The notes: generated by a model from the sequence alone, not told the origin. Positions 1 through 10,852 are shown, counted from the stretch's first letter. The stretch: DNA of 40,127 nucleotides from Zancudomyces culisetae (GCA_001969505.1 LSSK01000299.1:1-40127), one strand, 5' to 3'. Program-made: numbers and translations.

Positions 1-2
1 GG

Positions 3-923
3 CATCAAGTTGATGATGACTCTGAGGTCAAATCTACATGGCAAAACGGAGAATCGTCGGTGATTGTCAAAGAAACAGGGAGAACAGTTGTAAATGATAT
101 GAGAGTAGCAGATATGGTTTACGGAGGACAGGGAGCACCATTGACTTCATTCTTGGATGTTGTTTTATGTGCAGAGGAAGGAAGAACAAGAGCTTACCAA
201 AACTTGGGAGGAATTTCAAACACCACATTCGTATCAATGAAAAATGGAATAATCACAGCGTTTGCATTTGATCAAGGACCTTCAAACGTTTTGATTGATC
301 GCGCCGTAAGACACTATACTGGTGGACAACAACAATTTGATAAGGATGGTCAGATGGCATCTCGTGGTAAAGTTAACACAGAGTTATTGCAGGAGCTTTT
401 GCAGAATCCATACTACAAGAAACAGCTACCAAAGACCACTGGACGTGAGCTTTTTAGCGATTCGTATGCAGATGAGGTGATTAAGAGATGTGAAGAACTA
501 AACATGTCTCCAGATGATGTGGTTGCTACCATCACACAGCTGACAATAGACACAGTTGTTCAATCATACCACGATTTTATGCCAGAGCCAGTAGAGGAGA
601 TCTTTGTTCATGGAGGAGGAGGTTTCAATCCTGTAGTTATGGAAGGAATTAGAAAGGGACTGCCAAATACAAAAGTAACACTTTTGACAAAAGAAGAGTA
701 TGGATTACCAGCTTCATGCAAAGAGGCAGCAATGTTTGCACTTATTGGTCATGAATGTATACACGGCCGACCAGGTCAAATCCCATCGTGTACTGGAGCA
801 TCACAATATACAGTTCTTGGTAAGATCACACCAGGATCAAACTATCATGAGTTGATTCGCAAGATAGCACAAGAACCAGTTCAGAGCTTTGATAGAACTG
901 TCAAGTTGGTTATCGAGAAATAG
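3..923 (+). CDS. anmK: Anhydro-N-acetylmuramic acid kinase (AnmK), 5' end outside window
   Basis: Cytosolic-type ASKHA kinase that, in bacteria, opens the 1,6-anhydro ring of anhydroMurNAc and phosphorylates it to MurNAc-6-P. The frame is open from base 3 to the window edge, so the gene is cut; about 306 residues are visible against roughly 370-400 in the family, and the N-terminal MSGTSxDG motif must lie upstream. Visible family motifs in order: GGQGAPL, NLGGISNTT, FDQGPSNVLID, a DKDG..ASRG segment, KTTGRELF and HGGGGFNP. No intron is seen in the visible part. The product feeds the MurQ domain encoded about 1.6 kb downstream on the same strand. A bacterial-type recycling enzyme in a fungal setting suggests transfer (inference). 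Identification of the family is very secure; the biochemical activity in this host is inferred. Confidence 0.93.
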   Translation, partial: HQVDDDSEVKSTWQNGESSVIVKETGRTVVNDMRVADMVYGGQGAPLTSFLDVVLCAEEGRTRAYQNLGGISNTTFVSMKNGIITAFAFDQGPSNVLIDRAVRHYTGGQQQFDKDGQMASRGKVNTELLQELLQNPYYKKQLPKTTGRELFSDSYADEVIKRCEELNMSPDDVVATITQLTIDTVVQSYHDFMPEPVEEIFVHGGGGFNPVVMEGIRKGLPNTKVTLLTKEEYGLPASCKEAAMFALIGHECIHGRPGQIPSCTGASQYTVLGKITPGSNYHELIRKIAQEPVQSFDRTVKLVIEK

Positions 924-2568
924 TTTGGTCTAATTTGTGATTTTCATATAATTATCTGCATTGATATAATCCCATTTAGAAAATTTTCCTCTTTTTTCTT
1001 GATACCTAATAATTAGCTTATCAAATATAATCACATTATCATTTTTTGAATTCCATTTTTTTCTGCTCAAAATCGGGATACGATACATCATTTGATATCC
1101 CATAACTTTAATTTTATTCATTTTGTGCTGATGAAATACTTTTGAAATACTATTTTCGTGGTGTACATACTCGAAATACAAGCACTTACCAAAAATTCTT
1201 TGCAAATTAATAATGGAGTTCACCACTCCTTAGTAGGTAGTATTACTTTATTAATCAACAAACTCCTAAAGCTTTTGCCTGATTAACTTTGACTTTTGTG
1301 TAACAAGTTTAATGTGCCTTTACTCCTTAGCTTTTTGTTGAGAAGCACCTCCATAAAGATCATTCATAGTATGGAGTATATTCTGTGTTTTTTTTTGAGT
1401 TTGTGTAAAGGGTTTAAACTTTTTTTCTAGTCATTACCAAAGTATACATGACAGAATGAACTAGTTTCAGTTTTCTTACTTTGAAAAAATCATCTATAAT
1501 TGTTGGCCTGTAGTTTATTTCATTTGTGTTAGGGATGCACATTCAATTTAACTCTGGTACACCAAATTCCCTACACCTTCACAGAATTGAAGGCCTTAAA
1601 AAACCTCATCATTTTCTTTCTAGTCTCTACACCACCTTTTAGTAATTGCTCCTGGTTTAAATTTTAATTTATATTCAAACAAAGAATGGCGAGATGTTCG
1701 ATGCTCTGCTCGATTCACCTTTTCCTGAGACTTGTTGGGTAAGATGTGTTATGTCGAACTTCGGCAAGTCTTTTAATGTGGAAACAGCGATTTCCAACAC
1801 TGGGTATTAGGATCTGATGTTGTTTGTTAGGGCCTTGGTTCACTTGGTTTATTATCCGGATTTTATCTCGGTGCATAAATTCTTTTTGGCTATACATTCA
1901 ACTTTCCTTATCACGTAATCCGTTATTTCATTTTTTGTCACGCTATAACCTACCCCCTTCACATTCTTTACCCTTACAAGTGTTTTTTTTTTGCGCAAAA
2001 TATCTAACAATTTATGATTGCCAGATATCACTTTGGAAAAATGTTCGGCTGATTTACAAAAATCCATAATAACTATTACCAAATATATTTGTAATCTCCA
2101 CCAAAAAAAAAATAAACGCATTCATAAATTTGTTTCAGAATATACACAACCAATCTTTCATTTTCTTTTAATGGTCACAACAAAACATTAAAATAATGCT
2201 CCCATTAATTTCATTTGTTATACCTCATAATTTTTGGGCATGAACTTGTTGGATTTAATATGCAGCTTTTCAAGGTCGAATTAAATGTGGAAAAGGATCT
2301 TTTTTTGTCTTTCTGTAACAAAAATGTGAAATATGGGAAATTAAAAATCAAAGCAACGGGTTTATGTTTTTCATTTTTAATTGCAATTCCAATTACAATT
2401 CTAATTTTAACTGAATCAAAGATTTAAGTTTTTTTTTTACTGATCATCCTATATTTCCTCTCTTGATAATTATACCTATTTGAAATAAATACTACATATT
2501 TTTCACTAGAAAAAAAAGTATCCTTAAGCATTGAAAAAAGGAAAATTCAAACAAACAATAACGTAAAC
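924..2568. other. Intergenic, AT-rich, between anmK and murQ-nagK
   Basis: No convincing gene. The minus strand has three weak open frames (930-1226, 1715-1897, and 1852-2121 whose likely ATG leaves about 71 residues). None shows a recognisable domain. The last two overlap in different frames and could be a decayed coding relic, but this is weak. Just before the murQ-nagK ATG is an A/CAA-rich leader typical of a fungal 5' UTR. Confidence 0.5.
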
Positions 2569-4446
2569 ATGAGTGATCTAGTATCGGAAAGTCTCTCTGT
2601 GCTTAGTAAGCTTCGCACAGAGTCAAGAAACCCTCAGTCAATGGGAATTGACACAATGTCCACAAAGGAGATGCTTACTCTCCTCAACAATCAGGACAAA
2701 ACAGTTCCATTTGCCGTAGAATCAGTTCTTGATGACATCATTCGTGCTGTTGACGGAATTGCTGAAAGAATGGCAAAAGGCGGAAGGTTGTTGTATTTTG
2801 GTGCAGGTACTAGTGGAAGATTGGGAGTATTAGATGCTAGTGAATGTCCACCTACATACAGCACCCACCCAGACCAAGTGGTTGGAGTAATGGCTGGAGG
2901 TGACGAAGCCATCAGATCAGCTAAAGAAAATGTAGAAGATTCAGTTGAAACAGGAAGAGCGGACTGCGCAGCCTTAAATATAAGAGACGTGGACACAGTT
3001 GTAGGAATCGCAGCCAGTGGTCGTACGCCGTATGTAATTGGAGCACTTGACTATGCCAGAGAACAAGGAGCACTCACAATTGGGCTCTCAACAAACTCCT
3101 ACTCAATGCTTAAAGAGCACTCTGATATTCTACTCTCACCTGACGTTGGACCAGAGGTGGTCACAGGGTCCACTCGTATGAAGTCAGGCACTGCACAAAA
3201 GCTGGTTCTCAACATGTTGAGTACAGGAGCCATGATAAAATTAGGAAAGACATATAGCAATTTGATGGTTGATTTTAGACCAACAAATGAAAAACTTAGG
3301 ATGAGAGCTCCAAAGATTGTACGAGAAATAACAAATGTATCACAAGAAGAAGCACTAGATGTTCTAAGTAAATGTGATGGTGAAGTAAAGGTAGCGATTA
3401 TGAGTATATTGGCCAAGGTAGACCCCGAGAAAGCAAGAAATCTTCTCGCCAGCAATGGTGGTGTTTTGGCCAGAGCAATTGGAGCCGCCAGAGCAGCAAA
3501 CTCAACAGATACCGAGCACCCAGTACCAGTGTTGATGGTTACCGATGGAGGTGGAACCAACACCAGAGTCTTGCTGCTCAAGCTGGACGGAGAAGTAATT
3601 GGAGAGGGCATTGTTGGAAGCACCAACAACTCGACGGTTTCAATTGATGTGATCGTTTCTAGAATTGAAGAGGCTGTAGCTAAGGCTAAAGGTGAAAGAA
3701 GAGACTTGGCTATCAAGAAATGTTGGTTAGGCTTGGCCGGTATGGGTGAACAAACTAAAAGACGTGAATTGGCAGAAAAACTTAAGCATTTGGCACCTGA
3801 AGTTACTATTACATCTGATGTTGAACTGTTCTCATCCTCATTGCCCAAATCCACCGCTGATTCCCTATCAGTTTCCGTAATCGCAGGAACCGGTAGCTCT
3901 GTTTTGGGCGCTTTGGCAAATGGCGGAATTGATGTTTGTGGTGGCTGGGGTCCTGTTTTGGGAGATCAAGGCTCTGGAAATGCTCTAGGAACTGCTTGTA
4001 TCAAGGCTGTGTCAATGGACTTGGAGAAGGCTGGCCCCTCAACTAAAATGACAGATGCTGTATGCGCAAAATGGAACGCCAAAAAAAGACTTGAGTTTGT
4101 TAACTTTATCCGTTCCATGACTCCTGAAGCACAGAGAATTGAAATCTCAAGTCTCTCTAAAATAGTTCTTGAGTGCGCCTACGAGCAACATGACGAGATT
4201 GCCCTAAAAATTGTTGAAACTGAGGCAAGATGTCTTGCCAACTTTATCATTGCCTTGTTGAAACGAAATAACGCAAAATCAACTGACCTGGCTCTTGCTG
4301 GTTCTGTTATTGTCCGTTCTCAACAGTACCGCGATACTGTTTTGGGCCATGTTAGAGATGCCGGTTTCGTTATCAATTCGTGCCTTCTCGTCGACAGACC
4401 TGTCACTATTGCTGCAAAGTACCTTGTCGCCTCATATAACAAATGA
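2569..4446 (+). CDS. MurQ-NagK fusion: MurNAc-6-P etherase plus amino-sugar kinase
   Basis: Two-domain enzyme of 625 residues, single exon. Residues about 1-315 are MurQ: a SIS domain with GAGTSGRLGVLDASECPPT at 78-96, GGDEAIRSAKENVED near 110-124, the ASGRTPYV loop near 149-156, and TGSTRMKSGTAQK at 199-211, then the helical C-terminal module. Glu92 and Glu123 have the 31-residue spacing of the two acid/base glutamates of E. coli MurQ. Residues about 320-625 are a BadF/BadG/NagK-type ASKHA kinase: DGGGTNTR near 326-333, GLAGMG, IAGTGSSVLG near 438-447, GGWGPVLGDQGSGNALG near 458-474 and LAGSV near 576. The etherase removes D-lactate from MurNAc-6-P to give GlcNAc-6-P. The kinase could phosphorylate GlcNAc, or MurNAc as bacterial MurK of this family does; sequence alone cannot decide. 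With the upstream AnmK it forms a short peptidoglycan-salvage route. Confidence 0.95.
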   Translation: MSDLVSESLSVLSKLRTESRNPQSMGIDTMSTKEMLTLLNNQDKTVPFAVESVLDDIIRAVDGIAERMAKGGRLLYFGAGTSGRLGVLDASECPPTYSTHPDQVVGVMAGGDEAIRSAKENVEDSVETGRADCAALNIRDVDTVVGIAASGRTPYVIGALDYAREQGALTIGLSTNSYSMLKEHSDILLSPDVGPEVVTGSTRMKSGTAQKLVLNMLSTGAMIKLGKTYSNLMVDFRPTNEKLRMRAPKIVREITNVSQEEALDVLSKCDGEVKVAIMSILAKVDPEKARNLLASNGGVLARAIGAARAANSTDTEHPVPVLMVTDGGGTNTRVLLLKLDGEVIGEGIVGSTNNSTVSIDVIVSRIEEAVAKAKGERRDLAIKKCWLGLAGMGEQTKRRELAEKLKHLAPEVTITSDVELFSSSLPKSTADSLSVSVIAGTGSSVLGALANGGIDVCGGWGPVLGDQGSGNALGTACIKAVSMDLEKAGPSTKMTDAVCAKWNAKKRLEFVNFIRSMTPEAQRIEISSLSKIVLECAYEQHDEIALKIVETEARCLANFIIALLKRNNAKSTDLALAGSVIVRSQQYRDTVLGHVRDAGFVINSCLLVDRPVTIAAKYLVASYNK

Positions 4447-4680
4447 GTTTTCTATTTTCATTCTTTCTTGTATTAGCAGCTTCACGAGGACTGCTTTTTT
4501 TATATCTTCGTGTTTATTATATCTTATCTTAGAACGGATATCATCTATAGCTAACTCAAAAGCATTGGTTTTAATAAACTATTTTTTTAAATAAGCTCTC
4601 TGAAAACTACTGGTAGTTCATAACTAAAACTTCGTTTAATACCTTTAACGGTTTTAAAACAAAAAAGTCAACTTCCCCAG

Positions 4681-4739
4681 TTCAGGCCAGCTTGCCTAAC
4701 GAAAGGAAGGGGTAGCAAGTCCATCTAGTGAAGCCTGAA
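4681..4739. other. Nested stem structure in a GC-richer patch
   Basis: TTCAGGC at 4681-4687 is the exact reverse complement of GCCTGAA at 4733-4739. Inside it CTTGC (4691-4695) pairs with GCAAG (4715-4719). The patch is clearly GC-richer than the surrounding DNA. It could be a small structured RNA or a 3' UTR element; no box C/D, H/ACA or tRNA pattern was recognised, and at 59 nt it is too short for a normal tRNA. Confidence 0.3.
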
Positions 4740-5051
4740 AATATTTGTGTGTATTTGAACTTTTTATTTTATAAAAATAAATTTCTTATCATTGTTTAGA
4801 AGCACGATAGTATCAGTTGGGTAACCGTCAATACTGGTCAGTATTTTACTCGCATATGTCGGCATATCTGAAGACTTTACAGCTTAGTTTCAAAATCTGG
4901 CTTGTTGTTTCTTACTCGCAAAATCTGGCACCTTTTAATACCAAAGCTTGTAATTGGCCAATAATTTTGCTCAAAAATTATATTTCTGACTCTAGCTAAT
5001 TGTTTTTGGCTTTTTTACATCTGTTATGTAACAGAAAGAAAACATAGATTT

Positions 5052-5073
5052 ATCTCGAATTTTTATTCGAGAT
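5052..5073. repeat. Perfect 9-bp inverted repeat, TTTT loop
   Basis: ATCTCGAAT at 5052-5060 is followed by TTTT and its exact reverse complement at 5065-5073. It lies about 180 bp upstream of the start of the M1-like gene. Function unknown. Confidence 0.45.
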
Positions 5074-5252
5074 TATTTTGACGCATATTTGCCACAAATC
5101 AATCAATGCAAAGTGCTAAGTCCCTTTAAAACTACTGATTATTTGCTCAATAGATGAAAATCAGATCTTTTTGATAAATATACATTTTCCTATGTGGATT
5201 TCCTTGTTTATTTTTTACTAAAAAAATTGAACTGGAAATATGATATTCAAAG

Positions 5253-8200
5253 ATGGAGGATGTTTATGCTCGTAGTATATACCACAAATCAATTAAATCC
5301 ATTTATCAAAGAAATAAATCTTCGAAAATCGAGGATGAAATCACCCGCTCGACACCAAAATATGCTCCCGACACAATACTAGAGATTTCCCACATAGGTA
5401 TGATCTAACCCATTTATCTTTGCATTGTTGATTTTGACGGTGCAAATGCACACTTCTTTTTTTTGGCGAGAGTCACACGTCGTCGCATAGTGTTTGTTCA
5501 TCTTAATAGTACATAACCAACCCAATTATATTGGTAAACTATATTGGACTACTATTTCACTATAGATCTATATCTTGAAATAAGCCTGTATGATCAGCGT
5601 ATATTTGGCGAGGCTACATATAACATTGTACATAGACGCGAATGTTTATTGGCCAATGAGAACGAACGTTCACAAATCAAACTGAATGCAATTGATTTTA
5701 TCAGGGTCGATGTTATAGGAGAAAATATCAAGAGTTGGAGGTATGACGGCCACTTTATTGACATAGTATGGGGAAAATGCTTCGAGGGTGAAGAGTGTAG
5801 GGAGATTAGGATAAAATGGGAGGTAACTACGCCAATCAGCGGAGTCAACTTTCAGGTACCGAAGCCCGACAACCATTACTTGGATCAATCAATACTGGCG
5901 TTCACAGATAATAGCGATGAAAGGTATTTACTTTATTTTATTTTTCCCTCTTTTGGTGTTTTGCAGTATTGTACTTTGACTACTTGAGCGCGTAACATTA
6001 TTGATGAAGGGGAAACTATTGTCATATAATCGAAATAGTGCGCGGTACTATCTTCCATGTATTGACTATCCAAATAACCGCTCGACAATGAACATAACTA
6101 TTATTCATCAAGTTGATCATGAATGTGTTACTAGTGGGGTATGGCTTAATACCAGCGAAGTTTTAACCTTTGATAATATCCATATGAAGAAATCCGAATA
6201 TTTAGTTGACACACCTATTTCTGCATCTCAATTTGGGTTTGTTCTTGGAAAATTAAATAAACATTTTTATGAGGCTAGTGAAAGTGTAAAATTAGGATAT
6301 TATTATACAAAGGAAATCAAAAGAGAAGACATCGAGAAAACATTCTCAAAGACTTTGGAAATGATCAAATTTGTCTCGGATGTAATTGGGATCGAAGGTA
6401 GGTAATATCCCAGAGTGTGGGTTATAATGATTCTTTACTTGGCATTTTATTTGTATTAAAATGTATAAATAGGCGATTTTATAAAATATGACTATGCGAT
6501 TATTCCAAGAGCGAGATATACCTCTGAGGGGTCTAGCCTGTCAATCTACCCATCAACACTTTTGCTAGAGGCACAAACTACTGATGAGTTGCAAGAACGG
6601 TCAGAGTCATTTATTATATCTGATATCGCTAAATCTTATTTCGGAAATATGGTTGGAATTAATTATTTCGATAATATGTGGCTGAAAAACGGCTTTGCGA
6701 CATACTTCGAGTCGTTATGGCAGGGTAAAAACGACGAAAAGGACGAATTTGATTTTCACATGGTCATGGCGGCCAAAAGATACACCGAGGAGTGTACTGC
6801 TTACCAGAGACCTTTGGCATTCAATAAATATAGCAGTAGTGCTCAGCTTCATGACTATCACGGTTACGAGGGAGCAGCTTGGCGGGTACACATGCTTGAG
6901 CGAAGGTTGGGCAAGAACGTGTTTTGGAGTAGCGTAAAAAGGTTTCTGGTGGATAATCGAGGAACTTTGGTGGATACAGCGATGTTTAAAAGAGGGTTGG
7001 AGGCTGCAAGCGGAAAGTCCTTGGACAGATTCTTTGACGAGTTCGTTTATGGCGTAGGATATCCGCGAATAAGATGTCATCTCCAATATCAACCAAGCAA
7101 AGGGTTGGTTCAAATAACACTTGATCAAAGTAGCGATAGGATTAGAGACTATCCAATAGTTTGGTTTGGGTTCGATATTGAAATAGAACTTGTGGATTCT
7201 AGCGGAGGTTGCCATAGAGAAATTCTCAGTTTCGACCAAAACACAAGAGCCTTAGCTGTTATTCAGCTGCCTGAAGGCACACGACCATCTCATATATCTA
7301 TCGATCCAAATCTCAATATGCTCTTCACCCTAGAATTCAATCCTGGATTTGATCTGCTTTTGAATATGGCTGAGAGAGCAAGAGATGTTCGCTCCAGAAT
7401 ATTTGCCTATGAAACAGCCATAAAAAGTGGCTATCCAAATTTGTTACAGGCGGTAAAAATGAGGCTTAGAAATGAATCTCACTACGGAGTGCGTATGTTT
7501 GCAGGAAAGAGTTTGGCCAAGCTGCATTCCAGAGAGGCCCATGAGCTGTTATCGGAGCTGATTTCTACAGAAACTCATCCTATAGCTTTAGCGCATTTAT
7601 TTTCGTACTGCTCTTCGATCTCTTCGATATGTTTACTCCATTCCATTCAATCAAAAATCCTCGACCCGAGCCTCGGTCTTCACTCTCTTTCCAATGCATA
7701 TAATGCCTTAGGAAATCAGAAGCAATTCGACGGTTTTGACACTTTTTCAAACCTTTTGTCTCAGCGTATCCAGACATTATATACACATCCTTTGGTGCGT
7801 CGTGGATTGTTTGTGGGAATCTCAAAGGTTCCAGGCGAAAATCAAAGCCTTGGCTTTATACTGGATAGACTAGAGAACAGCGGGTTAGAGTGCACTAGGG
7901 TACTACCCTCTGTCATAAACGCCATTTCTCTATCTGCAAGAACAAGTTGTTCTGATAACAGACTATATACCCGTGCACTTGAGCTTTTAGGGAGCTTTTG
8001 CTTTCATAATGATGATTGTATCCGATGGGCCGCGTTTGATGCCTTATTTCAGTTGCAGGCGTTTGACAAGTATTGGCTCATGGAAACAGCAAAGAGAAGA
8101 CATTTTTCAGAACAGCTACATCCAATGTTGAACTCTGGAATGCTTTCCCTCCTAATCCCACAAAGCCAACAGGATATTTCTGCCTTGAATTCTATGTCTA

Positions 8201-8685
8201 CTCTTAACCCTTTGCACACAGTGATCAATGATTTGAAAAACAAAGTTTGGGATCTGGAGGTACGGCTAGAACAACACAATGCCATCTTAAATGCCGATTC
8301 CGAATCTAAGCTAAACCAGCTACGGCACCAATCACCGGCTCTTTCCCGCACCATTCCCTCAAATGCTCCCATACCCCGTCCTATCCCAACATCTCCATCC
8401 ACCTCAGCTTCAGCCTCACCTTCAGCCCGAACTTCAACTTTAACTAAGCCCAAAACTCCATCTCAGTCTCAGTCTCAGTCTCAGTCTCAGTTCTACCAAA
8501 AACAATCCATCGGGCATTCCTCGAGCCCGATTCCTATTCCTATGCCTTCACCGTCTACCAAACCTCAAGTTTCCTCCAATGAAAAAAACTTTGGAAATGA
8601 TTCGCTCTTTTGCTTCCCCAAATCGGGTACCCAGCCCTCTAAAATACAAGTACCCCCTTCATCTCTTAAACAAAGGAGGTTTTAA
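5253..8685 (+). CDS. M1-aminopeptidase-like pseudoenzyme with HEAT repeats and coiled coil
   Basis: Four exons: 5253-5397, 5566-5923, 6039-6397, 6473-8685 (introns 168, 115 and 75 bp); total 3075 nt, 1024 residues. Junctions rebuild family sequence, e.g. ISHI-DLYLEIS, TDNSDE-SARYYLPCIDYP and IEG-DFIKYDYAIIP. Order: M1 N-terminal beta domain, peptidase-like domain, C-terminal beta segment, HEAT-type helices, coiled coil near 865-905, and a Ser/Pro/Gln-rich tail. The HExxH-(18)-E site is destroyed: residues 337-341 read SDIAK and the distal Glu is Asn360; GAMEN is also lost. It should bind no catalytic zinc, so a scaffold or binding role is likely. Layout and the end in a coiled coil resemble bacterial M1-HEAT proteins; the eukaryotic relative with the same loss is TAF2, which remains an alternative. 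The intron-bearing structure shows it is a settled nuclear gene. Confidence 0.85.
8461..8490 (+). repeat. Hexanucleotide repeat (TCTCAG)x5 in coding sequence
   Basis: Five perfect copies of TCTCAG encode a Ser-Gln run in the disordered C-terminal tail of the M1-like protein. A length-variable microsatellite is likely. Confidence 0.8.
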
Positions 8686-10852
8686 AATCTATGCTTTTCG
8701 TGTAATTTTTTTATTTCGATGATCATTGCAAACCTTGAACCCTCCCACCCCTGTCCCATGCTTTGATATGATTTTGCAGTATTATTTATTTTACATTTAT
8801 ATTTACATACCTAGTACTCTTATTATTTATCTACAGCTTTAATAGAATTTAAAGAGAACGCCAGGTTATAATTGCTTATCAGTCTATTATTGCTAACGTA
8901 GTTTGACATTCTACACATTTTTTTGCCGCCAGACTGTGATCAAACCACTTTAGTTATGCAAGGGTGGTCATAAAATTTCCTGGAATGACACTACACTGTG
9001 TGTATTTGAGCACCATCATAGCTATCTTTCACTTATACCAATAGTGGCTCTATTAAATTTAAATTGATTATTGTTTCTGGCAATCTTGCCCTATAGAAAC
9101 ATCAATAAAGCTTGGTATTTTTTGATGATGTGATTTATTAAATTAATAAGTACACTAGACTGTTCTCCAAGTCAAGGTAGGTAAGACCTAATTCAAAAGG
9201 TGACAAATTTTGTGTGTTCAATCAGTGTTTAAAACGATTCGTTTGTGTATATGAACTGCTAATTTTTATTGTGGATACTTTCACTGTTCTAAACACTACA
9301 CTTTAAAGTTTCGATTGTTCCGATTTAGCTGTTACTTTGTAAATCCGATATTTTAGAAACGTTCAGCTCTTTCGTTGTTTATATTCTATGTATAAATTTT
9401 ACACTACACTAGTAGCACAGAAATATTTTTATAAGGAGTGAGGAGGAAAGAGTATTTCAATAGCAGCCATTTTAGAGTTGGTGGCTGAATGGTAATCTCA
9501 ATACATTTTCGATTATGGCAGTATTATGGAAATCGAATGCGATAAAGCGACTCAAGGTTATTCTTTTTTGTTTAATGTAATAACAATTGTTCACCAACAA
9601 TTCAAGGCGTTTCTTTTATTGCCTTCTTCCTTCTTTCCTCCCTTAATCAGCTTCCCCAAACATCAGTAATAAAAATGATACGTTCAACATTCAAAACACG
9701 AACGAATTGTTTTTGCGTTTCTGAAGCATAAACTTGCTTTTTTAAAAATAATAATAGTAATAATAATAAATAAAACTGGATAACAATTTATGTTTAAAAC
9801 GCGTATCTCTGTAATACCTAGTGGTACTATTTTCGGATATTATAATCCTGATTGAATTATGATTAATAGTGAGGCGCGAAGTTTAAATTACTTTGGATTG
9901 GTTTTCTACTGCCCAAAATGCAATGCTTATTCTTCTTTTTTTTATAAAAACACAGGATGAATCAATAAAAGGTGAAAGACAAGCATTACATCCTCATTTG
10001 TTGTAGGAAAAGCCCAATTGATTATAACACTATTTTTCGATTAACATTACCTTTATCTGAAAAAAAAGAAAAAAGAAAAAAATGTCACTGGTTTTAACCA
10101 TGATACTAGGACATTTTTTAGTTAAAAATGCACTTTACTCTTAAGAAATGATATTTAATAGCAATTCTTTTCTTTAACAAAAAGAAATGAACAATCTACA
10201 ATGACAGAGCATGGATTTTTAAAACAATCAAGCCAACTAAAACATGTTTTTTTAAACAAACAATAGACAATTGCTTTAATTCATTCTTTTTTGCTCGGAA
10301 TTAAAAAGCTGAGATTATGTCTTGCAAGTTTCCAAAGAAATAGACAATCGAAATAGATTCTCGGGAGTATATCCTTATATTTACACACAAAATGTCTAGT
10401 TTTTTTTCTTACATGTGTATAAACAATCGTGCTTTTTTATGTGCATCTTTGGATTCTCAAGAATAAGTTAAAATGTATTAACACCAGCATCTGCACTAGT
10501 ATCACATTGGTTCATAAATATTGGTACAGCTAAAACAACCAAATGTAATGGTGTTGATGCTAAAAAGAGTATTACAAACAGGTTTTGTTTTGTTTTTGTT
10601 TTAGGTTTAGTTTTAGCTTTAGTTGATTTTGTTTTTTTAGAAAATAAGTCTTGCATTTTAAACTATATCGTTGATTCTTTTATTCATTAAGCTCTTGGAT
10701 ATATTCAAATCGAAAAGACAAGATATAGAAACTTAAACTAGCATCCACTTTCTAAAATATATTAAAAATCCAAAGTAAAATCTTGAGTATTGATCTAAAT
10801 ATTATTTTGACGATATACATTACTACTAACACCTTTCTTAAATCGTATAATC
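8686..10852. other. Intergenic, 2.2 kb, AT-rich
   Basis: No supported gene apart from one weak small ORF on the minus strand (10468-10656, listed separately). Contains an AAT-type microsatellite near 9746-9774, poly(A)/poly(T) runs, and small palindromes such as CAGCCA..TGGCTG near 9464-9487. Confidence 0.5.
10468..10656 (-). CDS. Weak small ORF: lysine-rich head plus one membrane segment
   Basis: 62-residue frame on the minus strand with an ATG in an A-rich context. The head is Lys/Thr-rich (KTKSTKAKTKPKTKTK) and is followed by one hydrophobic stretch (LFVILFLASTPLHLVVLAVPIF). The layout resembles small tail-anchored ER proteins, but no family is recognised and the Lys/Thr part comes from T/G simple sequence, so it may be chance. 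Confidence 0.2.
   Translation of the reverse strand: MQDLFSKKTKSTKAKTKPKTKTKQNLFVILFLASTPLHLVVLAVPIFMNQCDTSADAGVNTF

Larger units (their letters stand above)
4447..5252. other. Intergenic between murQ-nagK and the M1-like gene
   Basis: No gene seen. It holds two small inverted-repeat structures described separately (4681-4739 and 5052-5073); otherwise AT-rich sequence that should include the 3' end of murQ-nagK and the promoter of the next gene. Confidence 0.5.

Noticed and set aside
930-1226. 98-residue minus-strand ORF after anmK
   Set aside because: Composition follows the AT-rich spacer (Ile, Lys, Asn), no domain or clear promoter; kept only as part of the intergenic note.
3099-3854. 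251-residue minus-strand ORF inside murQ-nagK
   Set aside because: Shadow of the real gene on the other strand; Ser/Leu-rich product with no domain.
6001-6038. In-frame ATG at 6004 as start of a separate small gene
   Set aside because: The acceptor at 6038 joins this exon in phase to the preceding one and restores the M1 SARYYLPCIDYP motif, so it is intron sequence.
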